Positions 47,280 through 57,865 of a DNA stretch of 64,000 nt are shown here, piece after piece; within the stretch, counting starts at the first letter, position 1; each line of letters opens with the position of its first letter. The stretch covers positions 15,608,889 through 15,672,888 of the forward strand of contig NC_133289.1 of assembly GCF_005239225.2 (NCBI RefSeq). The letters run 5' to 3'. The notes below the pieces were generated by a model that was not told the DNA's origin, made no database searches, and saw only the letters and a program-made list of their open reading frames with translations. The position numbers were made by a program, and so were the translations under genes. This DNA comes from Populus alba (Eukaryota; Streptophyta; Magnoliopsida; Malpighiales; Salicaceae).

Positions 47280-48164
47280 GTGCCATTTCTTCAGAACAAT
47301 AATGCTTTGAAATATAAAGACCCTGGTTGTCCTACAATTTCTTGCTTTATTGGAGAACATAAAATTGAAAGAGCCTTACTTGATCTTGGAGCTAGTGTGA
47401 ATTTACTTCCATATTCAGTTTTTCAGAGTCTCAATCTAGGTGAGTTAAAACCAACCTCTGTAACTCTTTTACTCGCCGATAGATCTGTAAAAGTGCCTAG
47501 AGGAATAATTGAAGATGTGTTGGTACAAGTTGATAAATTCATTTATCCTGTGGATTTTTTTGTCTTGGACACGCAACCTGTTGAAGCATGTAATTCAATT
47601 CCTGTCATTTTAGGACGTCCATTTCTTGCCACTTCTAATGCATTGATTAATTGTAGGAATGGACTGATGAAGCTATCATTTGGAAACATGACATTGGAGA
47701 TGAATATTTTCAACATTTACAAGCAACCTGAAGATGATAATGATTTACAGGAAGTGGACTTTATTGAAAAATTAGTTCATGATCAATTTCAAACCACTTC
47801 CAGTGAAACTGAGATTGATGAATCTGATGATTTGCAAATGGTCTACTTTCAGGAATCAAAGGCATGCAATTGGAGACCACAAATTGAAGAATTGCCACCA
47901 CGATCAATTGAGCCCATACCTTCAAGTGTTCAACCACCAAAACCTGAATTGAAGCCGTTACCATTTAATCTCAAATACTCATTTTTGGGAGAAAATGAAA
48001 CTTTTCCGGTAATAATCTCTTCCAAACTTAATGCACATCAAGAAGGTAAGTTATTACAGACTCTGAAAATGCACAAAAATGCATTAGGATGGACCATAGC
48101 TGACATAAAAGGAATTAGCCCTTTGATTTGCACACACAGGATTTATTTGGAGGAAAAATGCTAA
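47280..48164 (+). CDS. Aspartic protease and linker of pol (open segment)
   Basis: An uninterrupted 294-codon segment follows a conserved LCTVKRKLNV-type piece near 47220. It includes the retropepsin-like active site LLDLGASVNLLP (catalytic Asp codon 47382-47384), a flap-side LADRSVKVPRGI and the VILGRPFL motif near 47605. Then comes an acidic linker and the start of RT (LNAHQEGKLLQTLKMHKNAL..TI.DIKGISP). It ends with a frame slip near 48155 in an A-run, after which the RT frame resumes. It processes the polyprotein. Confidence 0.88.
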   Translation: MPFLQNNNALKYKDPGCPTISCFIGEHKIERALLDLGASVNLLPYSVFQSLNLGELKPTSVTLLLADRSVKVPRGIIEDVLVQVDKFIYPVDFFVLDTQPVEACNSIPVILGRPFLATSNALINCRNGLMKLSFGNMTLEMNIFNIYKQPEDDNDLQEVDFIEKLVHDQFQTTSSETEIDESDDLQMVYFQESKACNWRPQIEELPPRSIEPIPSSVQPPKPELKPLPFNLKYSFLGENETFPVIISSKLNAHQEGKLLQTLKMHKNALGWTIADIKGISPLICTHRIYLEEKC

Positions 48165-48910
48165 ACCCTCTAGAGAAATGCAACGAAGGCTTAATCCTAA
48201 TATGAAAGAAGTAGTGAAAAATGAAGTCATTAAGCTTCTAGATAATGGAATCATTTATCCTATTTCTGATAGCAAATGGGTAAGTCCTACCCAAGTTGTA
48301 CCCAAAAAGTCTGGAGTCCACTGTGATAACAAATGAGAAAAATGAGTTAATTCCAACTAGGACTGTTACGGGTTGGCGCATGTGCATTGACTATAGGAAA
48401 CTTAATTCAATGACTAGAAAAGATCATTTCCCTTTACCTTTCATGGACCAAATCCTAGAAAGAGTTGCAGGTCATGAATTTTATTGTTTCCTAGATGGTT
48501 ATTCAGGTTACAATCAAATTGAAATTGCATTGGAAGATCAAGAGAAGACTACTTTCACATGTCCATTTGGTACTTTTGCATATCGAAGGATGCCTTTTGG
48601 ATTATGTAATGCACCCAGCCACGTTTCAAAGATGCATGCTTAGCATATTCAGTGATATGGTTGAACGTTTTCTTGAAATTTTTATGGATGATTTTTCTGT
48701 TTTTGGTGATTCATTTGATGATTGTTTGACTAACTTAGAAAAGGTTTTGAGCAGGTGTGAAGAGAAGAATCTTGTACTGAATTGGGAAAAATGTCACTTT
48801 ATGGTAACAAACGGCATCGTACTTGGTCACATTGTGTTCATCGAAAGGAATGAGGTTGACAAATCTAAAATTGAGTTAATTGCCAAACTTACCAACACCA
48901 AAATCTGTTA
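48165..48910 (+). pseudogene. Reverse transcriptase (frameshifted)
   Basis: The first part reads in one frame from about 48165 (REMQRRLNPNMKEVVKNEV, PISDSKWVSPTQVVPKKSG). After a slip near 48320, frame 48296-48643 gives WRMCIDYRKLN, FPLPFMDQ, FLDGYSGYNQI and FGTFAYRRMPFGLCNAP. After another slip near 48620, frame 48495-48911 gives FMDDFSVFG (catalytic Asp pair at 48687-48692), NLEKVLSRCEEKNLVLNWEK and GIVLGHIV. All RT core motifs are present in order. Only frame slips and no missense loss of the catalytic residues were noted. Confidence 0.9.
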
Positions 48911-49520
48911 AAGATGTTAGATCATTCTTAGGACATGCTGGTTTTTACAGAAGGTTCATCAAAGATTTTAGTGTAATATCTAAGCCCTTGAGTAACCTTC
49001 TAACAAAGGATAATATTTTTGAATGGACTGAACATTGTGAGGAAGCCTTTGTTAAACTTAAAAACTTGCTTACTTCTGCCCCTGTCATTCAACCTCCTGA
49101 TTGGTCATTACCTTTTGAAATAATGTGTGAACGCTAGCGATTATGCCGTGGTGCTGTCTTGGGACAAAGGAAAGATAAGAAACCTTATGTGATTTACTAT
49201 GCAAGTAAAACTTTAAATAGTGCTCAAATGAATTTACACTACCACTGAAAAAGAATTACTTGCAGTAGTATTTGCATGTGACAAGTTCAGATCTTATCTT
49301 GTTGGCTCACCTGTTATTGTTTTTAGTGATCATGCAGCATTGAAATATCTTATCTCTAAGAAAGATTCTAAGGCTAGATTGTGCGGTGGATTTTGTTACT
49401 TCAAGAATTTGATATCACAATCAAAGACAAGAAAGGCACCGAAAATGTTGTCGCGGATCATTTGTCAAAGATTGACAACCGATTCGAGATCTGACATTAC
49501 ACCAATCGATGACTACTTTC
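48880..49520 (+). pseudogene. RNase H domain (frameshifted)
   Basis: Frame 48880-49137 reads SVKDVRSFLGHAGFYRRFIK, NIFEWTEHCEEAFVKLK and PDWSLPFEIMC. After slips it continues AVLGQRKDKKPYVIYYASKT near 49160, [20 protein letters not shown] near 49270 and VVADHLSKI near 49460. This is the connection plus RNase H, which removes RNA from the hybrid. There are at least three frame slips. Confidence 0.85.
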
Positions 49521-49560
49521 CTGATGAATCTTTATTTTTCTGTCTCTACGATGCCTTGGT

Positions 49561-50780
49561 TTGCTAATATTGTTTAATTTTCTTGTTTCAGGACAATTGC
49601 CAGCTCATTGGAGTACCCCAAGACAAAAAAAGTTCTTGAACGAAGTAAAGAACTTTTATTGGGATGACCCTTATTTATTCAAATATTGTCCTGATCAAAT
49701 ATTTCGAAGATGCATTCCTGACAATGAGGTAAGTAGTGTCATTAAATTTTGTCATTCTGAGGCATGTGGGGGTCATTTCTCATCAAGAAAGACAACTGCA
49801 AAAATCTTACAAAGTGGATTCTATTGGCCCACCATGTTCAAAAGACTCACATGCATTCTGTAAGATTTGTGAAAATTGTCAAAAGTTGGGATCTATTTCG
49901 AAACGTCACATGATGCCTTTAAATCCTATTCTTGTCATTGAGATCTTTGATTGTTGGGGTATAGATTTCATGGTCCATTTCCTCCATCATTTGGTTTCTT
50001 GTACATATTGGTCGCAGTAGATTATGTTTCAAAATGGATAGAGGCAATTCCAAGTCGAACCAATGATCACAAAATAGTGATAAAGTTTTTGAAAGAAAAA
50101 CATTTTAAGTCGATTTGGAAATCCCTCGAGCCATGATAAGTGACGGTGGAACACACTTTTGCAACAAGCCATTTGAGTCTTTAATGAAGAAATATGGAAT
50201 CACACATAAAGTTGCCACCCCTTATCACCCTCAGACAAGTGGACAAGTAGAGCTTGCTAATAGGGAGATCAAACAGATCTTGGAGAAAACAGTGAACCCT
50301 AATAGGAAAAGACTGGTCTTTTAAGACTTAATGATGCACTTTGGGCTTATCGAACTGCTTATAAAAACATCATTAGGGTATGTCACCTTATAGACTAGTC
50401 TATGGAAAACCTTGTCACTTGCCTGTGGAAATTGAACATAAAGCTTATTGGGCTATTAAAGCTTTCAATTTAAGCCTTGATGATGCTAGTCAACTGCGAA
50501 AATTGCAAAATAAATGAGCTTGAGGAAATTAGAAATGATGCATATGACAATTCAAGAATTCATAAAGCAAGATTCAAAGAGTTTCATGACAAGAAAATAC
50601 TAAGAAAAACATTCAATGTTGGTCAAAAAGTCTTGCTTTATAATTCTCGACTCCATTTATTTCCTGGAAAACTAAGATCAAGATGGAGCGGTCCTTTTAT
50701 TGTGAAACATGTGTATCCATTATGGGGCCTGTGATATCGAGAATCCAAAGAATGGCAATGTTTTCAAGGTAAATGGGCAA
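49561..50780 (+). pseudogene. Integrase (frameshifted)
   Basis: The zinc domain is split across frames: HSEACGGHFSSRKTTAKILQ (49750-49810) supplies the two His, and CKICENCQKLG (49863-49895) the two Cys. The catalytic core has GIDFM near 49960, [11 protein letters not shown] near 50135 and [20 protein letters not shown] near 50225-50280, giving D-D-E. The C-terminal part has [13 protein letters not shown] and [15 protein letters not shown] near 50615-50720. No chromodomain follows. The frames shift at least four times by single bases. Confidence 0.88.
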
Positions 50781-51073
50781 TCGGTTGAAAGTTTATTTTG
50801 ACAATTTTTCAGCTGAAAATGACTCTACTGAATTGGAGTGATCCTGTATATAAAGATTGATTCTTTTTCTCACATTGTTTTGTGTTTGTTTTGGTGTATC
50901 TTTTGTTTTGCTAGTTTCTCTCACCCCGGTTCAAATGGCGGATAACGGTACTCCGTGACTCTTAAGTCGGTTCTTTCAGTTTCCCATGATAAACTGATAT
51001 CTGTGTAATATAATTGTGCAATTCTCTGCTCTTTCTTCTTTCTTTGAATCTCCCATCCAATTCTCATTTAAAA
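50781..51073 (+). other. Spacer between integrase and accessory region
   Basis: It contains FKVNGQSVE..FDNFSAE-like end-of-pol codons to about 50840, then T-rich non-coding DNA with TCTCACCCCGGTTCAAATGG near 50920. This may be a splice or leader region for a subgenomic message, as seen before env-like ORFs in Athila. That role is inference. Confidence 0.35.
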
Positions 51074-51710
51074 ATGGACAGCACTCTTGAAAAGTTGAAA
51101 AGGTATTTTCCCGCTCTGCCTCAGAATGCGATTACAAAAATTTACCGTGCTAGGTGTGAAAGGTTACGGTTGTTAATGAATCATGGAATTCCTGAAGATA
51201 TTCGCTGGCTAATTGAAGCAAAGGTCCCGATTATCAGGTGAAGTCCTCCAATTCTTTCATTTCACACATGCCTGAAACAGGTAAAAGCACTTTTGCAAAA
51301 GAAACGTCGTGCAAAACGACTGAAAGTCTGTCACAGATGTGCCAGATGGACTTGTAATGCGACATGTCGTTCTTTAGGAATGGTATCTGTAAACCGTGAA
51401 GAAAAAGATACAATTCATTAAGGATGGCCTGAGTAAGGGGTCTTTTAGATAATCTTTTGTTGACCCTTGAGACGCATCCTAGTGGAGATGTGCATCGTGT
51501 AATTCATGATTTATGGCCACAATTCCATAAAGAACATGATCGACTTAGTCTTGGGAATCTGACTAAAAAAGACCCTGTTTGCCAGTTTTTAAGAAAACTG
51601 GATGGGAAGCCTATCCCCGACCCATAGAGGGCGTTTAAAGCCGTTCTTGGACGTAAAACCAAGGGAAGATGTGAGCCACAATCACAACTACCTGTACATA
51701 CATGCTTTTT
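51074..51710 (+). pseudogene. Accessory ORF 1: basic Cys-rich protein relic
   Basis: An ATG at 51074 starts MDSTLEKLKRYFPALPQ and a charged helix (ARCERLRLLMNHGIPEDIRW). After one in-frame TGA at 51239 the same frame continues KKRRAKRLK and the cysteine cluster C-x2-C-x4-C-x3-C (CHRCARWTCNATC, about 51348-51386). A one-base slip in an A-run near 51405 leads to IQFIKDGLSKGSF, and another slip to LETHPSGDVHRVIHDLWPQF and PVCQFLRKLDGKPIPDP near 51600. It is not the usual Athila env-like ORF. The Arg/Lys-rich arm followed by a compact Cys cluster and an FI.DG element recalls the short nucleic-acid-binding (NABP) proteins of carlaviruses and relatives, but that similarity is weak and unverified. 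No known function is claimed. Confidence 0.55.
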
Positions 51711-51872
51711 CAAAATAAATAATTAATAAAGAGAGAGAGAGTTTGTGAGACTACAGCTGGCCTACATATAGGTGGTATGATTGCATTTTCACTTTTTCAT
51801 CTATAAATTCTTCTCTTCCTTCCCTTCATTTCTACTCATCCCATATTATTCAAAATATAGAAGTGTGTAGAA

Positions 51873-52500
51873 ATGGCAGGTTCCTCAAGTCATCATATAA
51901 GAAATATTTGTGTTTTCGGTGGATCCAGTTCTGGGAAAGAAAAAGAGTTTTTAGAATCAGCAAATCATCTTGGCCGGTACTAGCTGAAGAGAAAGATTCA
52001 TTTAGTGTATGGGGGAGGTAGCCTTGGGTTAATGGGAGGTGTGTCAATGGCTGCATTTTTAGGAGGCAGTCAAGTTTTGGGGGTTGTCCCCAAAGCTTTA
52101 GCAAATGGGGACATCATTGGAAAAAACAATTGGAGAAAGAACTACAGGTCCCAAACAATGTCTGACCGACTGAATACCATGTTTAACCATGCTGATGCCT
52201 TCATTGCCTTACCAGGTGGTCTGGGCACATTGGAAGAGATCTTTCATATTTCATCTTGGGCCCAACTGCACATTCACCATAAACCCATAGGTTTGTTTTA
52301 AATATTAAATGGTTTTTATGATAAGTTGCTGTCTTTCCTTGATCAAGCTGTGGAACAGGAATTTCTAAACATCTTCGGCACGACGAATCATAATCTCTGC
52401 TGCTACTGCTGAACAATTGATTGACCAACTACAATCTTTCATCCCTGTCATTGATCCCTGCATGAGTCGTCTAGATTGGTCAACTAAGGAAAGCCGGTAA
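51873..52500 (+). pseudogene. Accessory ORF 2: LONELY GUY (LOG)-like phosphoribohydrolase, intronless
   Basis: The ATG at 51873 starts MAGSSSHHIRNICVFGGSSS, matching the N-terminus of LOG enzymes. These hydrolyse cytokinin riboside 5'-monophosphates to active bases. Then come LVYGGGSLGLMG, VLGVVPKAL, MSDRLNTMF (the conserved Arg) and DAFIALPGGLGTLEEI (PGGxGTxxE, nucleotide-binding and catalytic Glu). A C-terminal SSWAQLHIHHKPIGL and LLSFLDQAVEQEF follow. A one-base slip near 52370 leads to RRIIISAATAEQLIDQLQSF and a natural stop at 52498. Lesions: TAG near codon 38, TAA after GLF (52299-52301) and the slip. About 208 codons match LOG length. No introns are present, while plant LOG genes are multi-exon, so it came through an RNA intermediate. 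It lies in the sense orientation between pol and 3' LTR. Confidence 0.9.
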
Positions 52501-53083
52501 AAAGCTTAGATTAGATTTGAGCCTTCATCTGTGAAACCTTGTGTCTTTTGGTTTTATTAATAGCATATTATTTTGTTTTGTTACTTCTTAATGTTTGTTT
52601 AAGTGTGTTTCAGGTTTGTCATTGTTCGCTGTTTCAGGTGATGTCTTCTATACTCTATCTTTCTACCTTCGAACATTGAGGACAATGTCTTGTTTTGGTT
52701 GGGGGGAGAGGGTAGTAGTTTAAAAAAAAAAAAAAAAAAAAAATACTAACTTGCTAACTGTTTTTGCTATTATTAAAACCATTTGACAAATTGTTATTAG
52801 GATGGCAGAGTATGGAATCAATTTTATTGACTCTAGAGACACATCTTAGTAAGTTTCATTACCAAGGTCTATCATAATACTTCTTGAAATATTCAGGTTT
52901 ACAAACTCTCACATTGTTATCACTTGATTCTGCTTTTATACTCATTTAACAAGTATTATTAAACCTTCATTTTCACAACACACACACACTTTAACATATG
53001 ATTGTGGGTGCACATTGGATTATTACATTAATTATGTTCTTTGTTGAAGGTAACAACTAAGGGAAAAGGATAGTATATAATTT

Positions 53084-53119
<36 letters not shown>

Positions 53120-53799
53120 ATAGTATTGATTGATAATAAAAACGTGGATAAGTTTGGTTTTCGTAGCCTCCCTAACCTAAGCAATTAAGCCCGAAGGGGT
53201 GTTTTAACACCTAATACCCTAAAGTCAACTGACTTGGGAGCTATTGGCCCAAAGCTTGTTACATGGGTTAAGGAGAAAAGCTTAAGGGAATCAAAACATT
53301 GCACTATCTACGTATCAGTATCTGCAACCCGAGTTGTTAAGCTCGTAGGGGTGTCTCAACACCTAATGCCCTAAGATCAACTGGTCTGGGAGTCATTAGC
53401 CTAAAACTCGTTACACGGGTTAAAGATACATTGTGTTTTTAAGTTGTATGTGTATTAAATAAAAAGAAAAAAAAAAAAAAAAAAAAAAAAAAGAAGAAAG
53501 AAAAAAAATAATAATCCCAACCCAAGGAAGTTCACCTTAAACATTTGAACATAATATATGTTTTCTTCCAACAAAAGCCCCATCATCTATGTTTTCATGA
53601 GCACACAAAAAGAAGGTTTATTAATATCTTTGTTTACGAAGTATGAAGCAGGAATATAAATTTAATGAGAGTTTGTGTTTATCTGGATAGATTAATGGAA
53701 GTTGAATATGAATGCCTTTGCTTTGTGGAACTTGCAAATTGTTTCTCTATTTAACGCTTTAGATTACTAGGGACTAGTAATAAGCTGGTTGGGGGGTTG
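52501..53799 (+). other. 3' untranslated region of the Athila element, with A-tracts and tandem units
   Basis: It contains the Athila-typical CATTGAGGACAATGTCTTG and GGTTGGGGGGAGAGG near 52675-52710. Long A-runs lie near 52721, 53083 and 53469. A duplicated ~105-bp unit (53171-53276 and 53323-53427, both with AGGGGTGT..CAACACCTAAT.CCCTAA) is present. A purine-rich tract GGTTGGGGGGTTG (53787-53799) lies next to the 3' LTR as the second-strand primer. Confidence 0.7.
53171..53427 (+). repeat. Two tandem units, ~152-bp spacing
   Basis: The shared landmarks AAGC(C/T)CG.AGGGGTGT, ACACCTAAT(A/G)CCCTAA, CAACTG.(C/T)TGGGAG and GTTACA(T/C)GGGTTAA recur in the same order. They are separated by a short spacer in the 3' part of the LTR element. 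Confidence 0.8.
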
Positions 53800-55586
53800 T
53801 GATTAATACTTAAAAAGTGCATGTTATCAAGGTTTTATATCATCATTTTGCACTTGAAGTATCAATAACTCCTTAACTAAAGCATGTTTTATAATAACAA
53901 GTTTGATATTATAAGATACCTTTAATTTATGGTAAATGCTCATTTTAAAATGCAGGACTATCACATAAATAAAAGGATTGATTGATGAGTTTAAGCATTG
54001 AAAGTTAAAGGACAAAGAGATGGCCAAACTTAGAAAAGAGATGTCGGTGCAGTCCAAACCGGAACATTGCTCGAGGTAAATTGGATCATATCTGGAGCTC
54101 TAGATTTCGGATTTAGGTCCACTTTATATGGATGGAAAGGTAAGACCAAAGGCCTACAACTTTCATGAGGAGCCCAAGATTTGAAAAGGGTCGTTTTGAA
54201 GTCCAAATTTGAAAGAACAACGAAGAAGTCCGAAGCTGTCCTGCAGCCCAAACACTATTTAGTGTTCAGCCCATATCTTGAGTTCTAGAAGTCCAAATGA
54301 CCTCATCTTTTTTTTTTGTGGAAAGCTGAGACAATTTCCTAGAACATTCTTGAGGATTCTGGGCAAATTTATGATGTTAGCAATGACGTCTTGATCAGAC
54401 AAAAGATAAGGATTGTTATCTAGTCAAGATGTGGCCACCACACTCATCAATTAGTTCAACAAATCAATAGTTTCCAAATTTGGCCTATAAAAGGAGGCAC
54501 TTTACCATGTATTGAGGCATCTTGGTGTTCAGATCAAGATCATGCTCTTGCTTTCTCTCTTTGTATTGCTTATGTCTTTTGCTTTCATTAAATATCAAGT
54601 TTATATGCACTTTCATTTCCTTTCCTTTGTCTAGTTAACTTTCTTTTTCTCATTTATGTTCTTGTCTTGCTCATTTATGTTTCTTTCTTTTATTATGTCT
54701 AGCTAAGTTAATTATGTCAAGGTGAAAAAAGGGTACACTAATGGGTGTAAGAACAAGTATAATATATAAAACTTAACATGGACTTAACGGTTGGATACTA
54801 ACATGTTTTTATATTTGTTATCTTGTTCACTTTAAATACTTTGCTTGTTAAAATGGTTAATCTAGATTTATGTTGTATAAACACTTGGTACAACAAATAC
54901 TTGGCACTTTCATAAGCCCATACTGTATGTTTAACCGACACCTGAGCTATGAAAGGAAACTTGATTGTTGTTAACATAAGATTATAATCATGAATGCCTG
55001 CCAACATTTACAAGTATTAGCTTTAATTCGAATAAGATAATTAAATGTTTAAATCATGTTAACGAATTTATAATCTGATTTGGAACCTCCTTTATGTGTG
55101 GTTTCCAATTGAGTAATAAGAGTTTATATTATAACTGTATTTTGAAGTACCATTAGTGGATCCTCTAACCTTGACATTATTTGTTTTTAATCATTGTTTA
55201 AATCCTTACGTTAATCTTTTATCTCAAAGTTCTCATTAATTTCTTCATCTTCTGTTATTATTATTATTATCATTGTTATTAAATATTATTGTTATTTATT
55301 ATTATTGATTATTTACATCTCTGTATTATATATATAATATATATCTTTGATCTTTTCATAAAGTCAGTATATAGCTGGAAACCTGTGACCCGATCTTTAG
55401 ATCATTCTCAGGTATAACAGAAACGCCACGTACTGAGATATTATTATTGTTGTTGTTGTTGTTGTCTTGTTATTTATAATTTATTACAATTAACCTCTCT
55501 GTGGTTCGACCCCGGTCTTGCCGGGTTATTTATTACTTTTCGACACTCCTGCACTTGGAAGAGACATCAAGCTTTTGGTCGTGTCA
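53800..55586 (+). repeat. 3' LTR of the Athila-type element
   Basis: 1787 bp, TGATTAATACTT...GGTCGTGTCA. It aligns end to end with the 5' LTR. Nearly all differences are short indels, with the 3' copy usually longer. It carries a TATA box at 54486-54492. Confidence 0.95.
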
Positions 55587-55591
55587 TCATA
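55587..55591. repeat. Target-site duplication TCATA, right
   Basis: TCATA directly after the 3' LTR is identical to 43628-43632. Confidence 0.95.
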
Positions 55592-56639
55592 TCAAACATG
55601 TTTATCTATTCTTCTCTCTCTTCCTCCACATTTCTCTCCCTCCTTTCTCACCTCTTGAAGTCCCTCTCATCTCGTTTTTTTTCTCCTTTATGCATGCCAG
55701 ATATGTTCTTCTCTTTTCTCTTCTCATTTCTTTTTTAATTAACATCTCTTCTGGGCATATTTGTTTTTTGTTTTTTTTTCCTCTTCTTCAACTTGAAATT
55801 CACAATTAAATTAAAGGGTAATAATTTTTTTGTTACTTTTTATAAAAACTTTTATGCTCTTAATAATTGTATGAATGTTGTTGTTCGATTTTTGTTTTCA
55901 TATAAAAACAATTTTATTGAATTTTAGTTGTTTTGTTTTTCTATTTTTTGTTCAATTTTCAATTAATTGTATATGATTAATTTGAATTATTATTCATATT
56001 TTTTTAAATTAGGGTTCAATTGAATTAAATATAATTGTTTAATTTAGTGATTAATTTCATTGTTTGTTATAATTTATGGTTTAGGGTTTTGAGTTGTTGA
56101 GAATTAAGAGTTAATTGATATAATTTTGAGTTGTTGTAAATTAAGCATGAGGTGTGTATGAATGTTGAAATGTAGAATTAAGAAAAGTAAGTCAATAATA
56201 TTATTAGGGAGGAAAAACAAGATCCTTGGTTAAGTCAATAATATTTTTAGAATTAATCAAATTGTTTTAGAAAAAAAAACATTAACCAAATTTGTTGTCC
56301 ATCAATGGAAATAACTGATGAACACTAAAAATTTTAAAAATACCAATAATGTAAAAAACTTGGCTTGAGTACAAAGTGAGTTAACTCTTTCACTCAATGA
56401 CAAGGAAAAACAATTTATATAAATCAATTGGTTGTGGCAATTGAATTTAAATTATTTTTTATTTGTAGGTTTAAAAAAAATTGGGTAGTCTTCCTAATAT
56501 AAGGAAGGTTTTTGCAATTTTACTTTTTTTTAAAAAAATAGGAATGGTTTATGGTATTTCTTAATCCTTTAATTTTTGCCGTAGATATATGTTAGGAGAA
56601 AATCAATAGTGCATCGTAATGGATTATGATCACTCCTAG
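55592..56639 (+). other. CACTA element B leader, no ORF recognised
   Basis: It begins with a pyrimidine-rich leader (55610-55700, CTTCTCTCTCTTCCTCCACA) like that of element A. It then becomes AT-rich. The open frame at 55501-55809 straddles the LTR junction and is not a gene. Confidence 0.45.
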
Positions 56640-57865
56640 TTTTTTTAGCAGCACTTCTGATGATCATGATTCGTTATGTGCCGACTAAGAACAGACACCC
56701 GAGACACAGGCAACCACGCTCGACGCGAGCTTATCAAGTTCGATGCCATCATACCAGACCTTGTGGAAGAACAACCTTCCAATGTAAGTTTGTTTTCCCT
56801 TCACAATGACATCTTAATAAATTTTGAAATTTTAATTTCAATTAACGAATGCAATTTCAAGTTTGCAAAACATTGAAGTTGCTAGAACCATAACATTAGA
56901 GATGAAATCATCGATGGGAATTATATTGTTTTAATGGAGTCAAGTTTTCAAATATCCTGAATGGAAACCTATAATAAATGCATGTGGAAGGTTTAAGGTT
57001 TGTATTAACTTAATATTTTTTTATTATTATTATGTTAATTCAGTTAGTTTATTAATATTAATGAAATTTTTACTTATAAATTTTAATTACAAGGAAAATT
57101 TGAATGGGATAGAGCTGACAATGCTATTGCAATGAGGATTTAAGATAATCACGTTACAACTACGTAAGATTAGAATCAAGATAAAAAAATTTAATCCTTT
57201 TATTCAATTTTATTTTTCATTTACTAATAGATAATTTATTTGTACCATATAGGTTGCGTGATTTTTTTGTACGAAATGCAAAAAAAAAAAAAGAAGAAGA
57301 AAGAAAGAGTGCTTTTAGGCTGGGAGGATATGGTGGTTTTAGAGGATTTTAGACCACTATACATCTCGTAGGCTGTGTGGGTGAAATATATTCAGCATGT
57401 GACATCTGAAGTTTTTTTTAATTTGTTGTTTTTTTTTCAAGATAAATGTAAAACTCGGTTGAAGAAGAAATACATGAATGATTATTTGATCCATCTAGAT
57501 CTTGATTCGAATTTATGGTTAGAGGTAGGATTGTTTAGTAGACATGATATAAATTGGGTGTATAATCTGTCTAACACTACGACAAGGACTTGTGGATGGC
57601 CTATGATGTTTCAACTGTTAGATGCTTGCAATATGTTCTTAATACTCAAATTTCTAAGTTTGAGGAAATTTTAGACCACCAAATTCAAGCTCAAATGACT
57701 CATCTTATTACTGATTATGAACAACTTAGTGCTGAGACGACCAAACTCTGCCAATTGGTAATGGAGATGAGATCATAATTCGATGGTGCATGTGCTCTTC
57801 CTTATTGGCTCCACTATTCCAACGTGGACTTGCCTCCTCCTTCTCTTTCAACTAGCTCATATATT
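56640..57865 (+). pseudogene. Ptta/En-Spm-like protein relic of CACTA element B
   Basis: A basic N-terminal piece (TKNRHPRHRQPRSTRAYQ, 56680-56740) and a probable splice donor after CTTCCAATGTAAGT lie near 56775. Then RLRDFFVRNAKKKKKKK appears near 57255, a YKWIQHVT/YIQHVT-like piece near 57390, and DSNLWLEVGLF, YNLSNTTTRT and YDVSTVRC near 57505-57610. A C-terminal helix ends CQLVMEMRS (57590-57778). These pieces parallel, in the same order, the relic at 40380-41371 (SNTTVENLR..SIST). Frameshifts and stops show it is dead. Confidence 0.65.

Larger units (their letters stand above)
43633..55586 (+). mobile_element. Athila-type Ty3/gypsy LTR retrotransposon carrying a LOG-like gene, 11,954 bp
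   Basis: Complete structure: 5' LTR 43633-45349, tRNA-Asp-type primer site, gag, protease, RT, RNase H, integrase, two accessory coding relics, 3' untranslated region with tandem units, purine-rich tract and 3' LTR 53800-55586, flanked by TCATA duplications. Lineage comes from the primer site and gag details such as NPGWRNHPNFSW (read near 46560-46600 in a shifted frame) and protease LLDLGASVNLLP. Most ORFs read well but are interrupted by one-base shifts. No chromodomain follows the integrase. Confidence 0.92.

Noticed and set aside
51873..52500. Annotating the LOG homologue as a normal functional host gene
   Set aside because: It sits inside the LTR element between pol and 3' LTR, has no introns, and as given has two stops and a frame slip.
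53083..53116. Poly-A tract as the tail of a retroposed mRNA
   Set aside because: Three such tracts occur in the 3' region of the LTR element with no upstream coding sequence ending at them and no flanking duplications.
43633..55586. Standard env-like ORF expected between pol and 3' LTR in Athila elements
   Set aside because: No transmembrane or env-like frame was found there. The space is taken by the Cys-rich ORF and the LOG-like ORF.
55501..55809. Open frame crossing the 3' LTR boundary
   Set aside because: It spans the insertion junction of two unrelated elements and has no domain.
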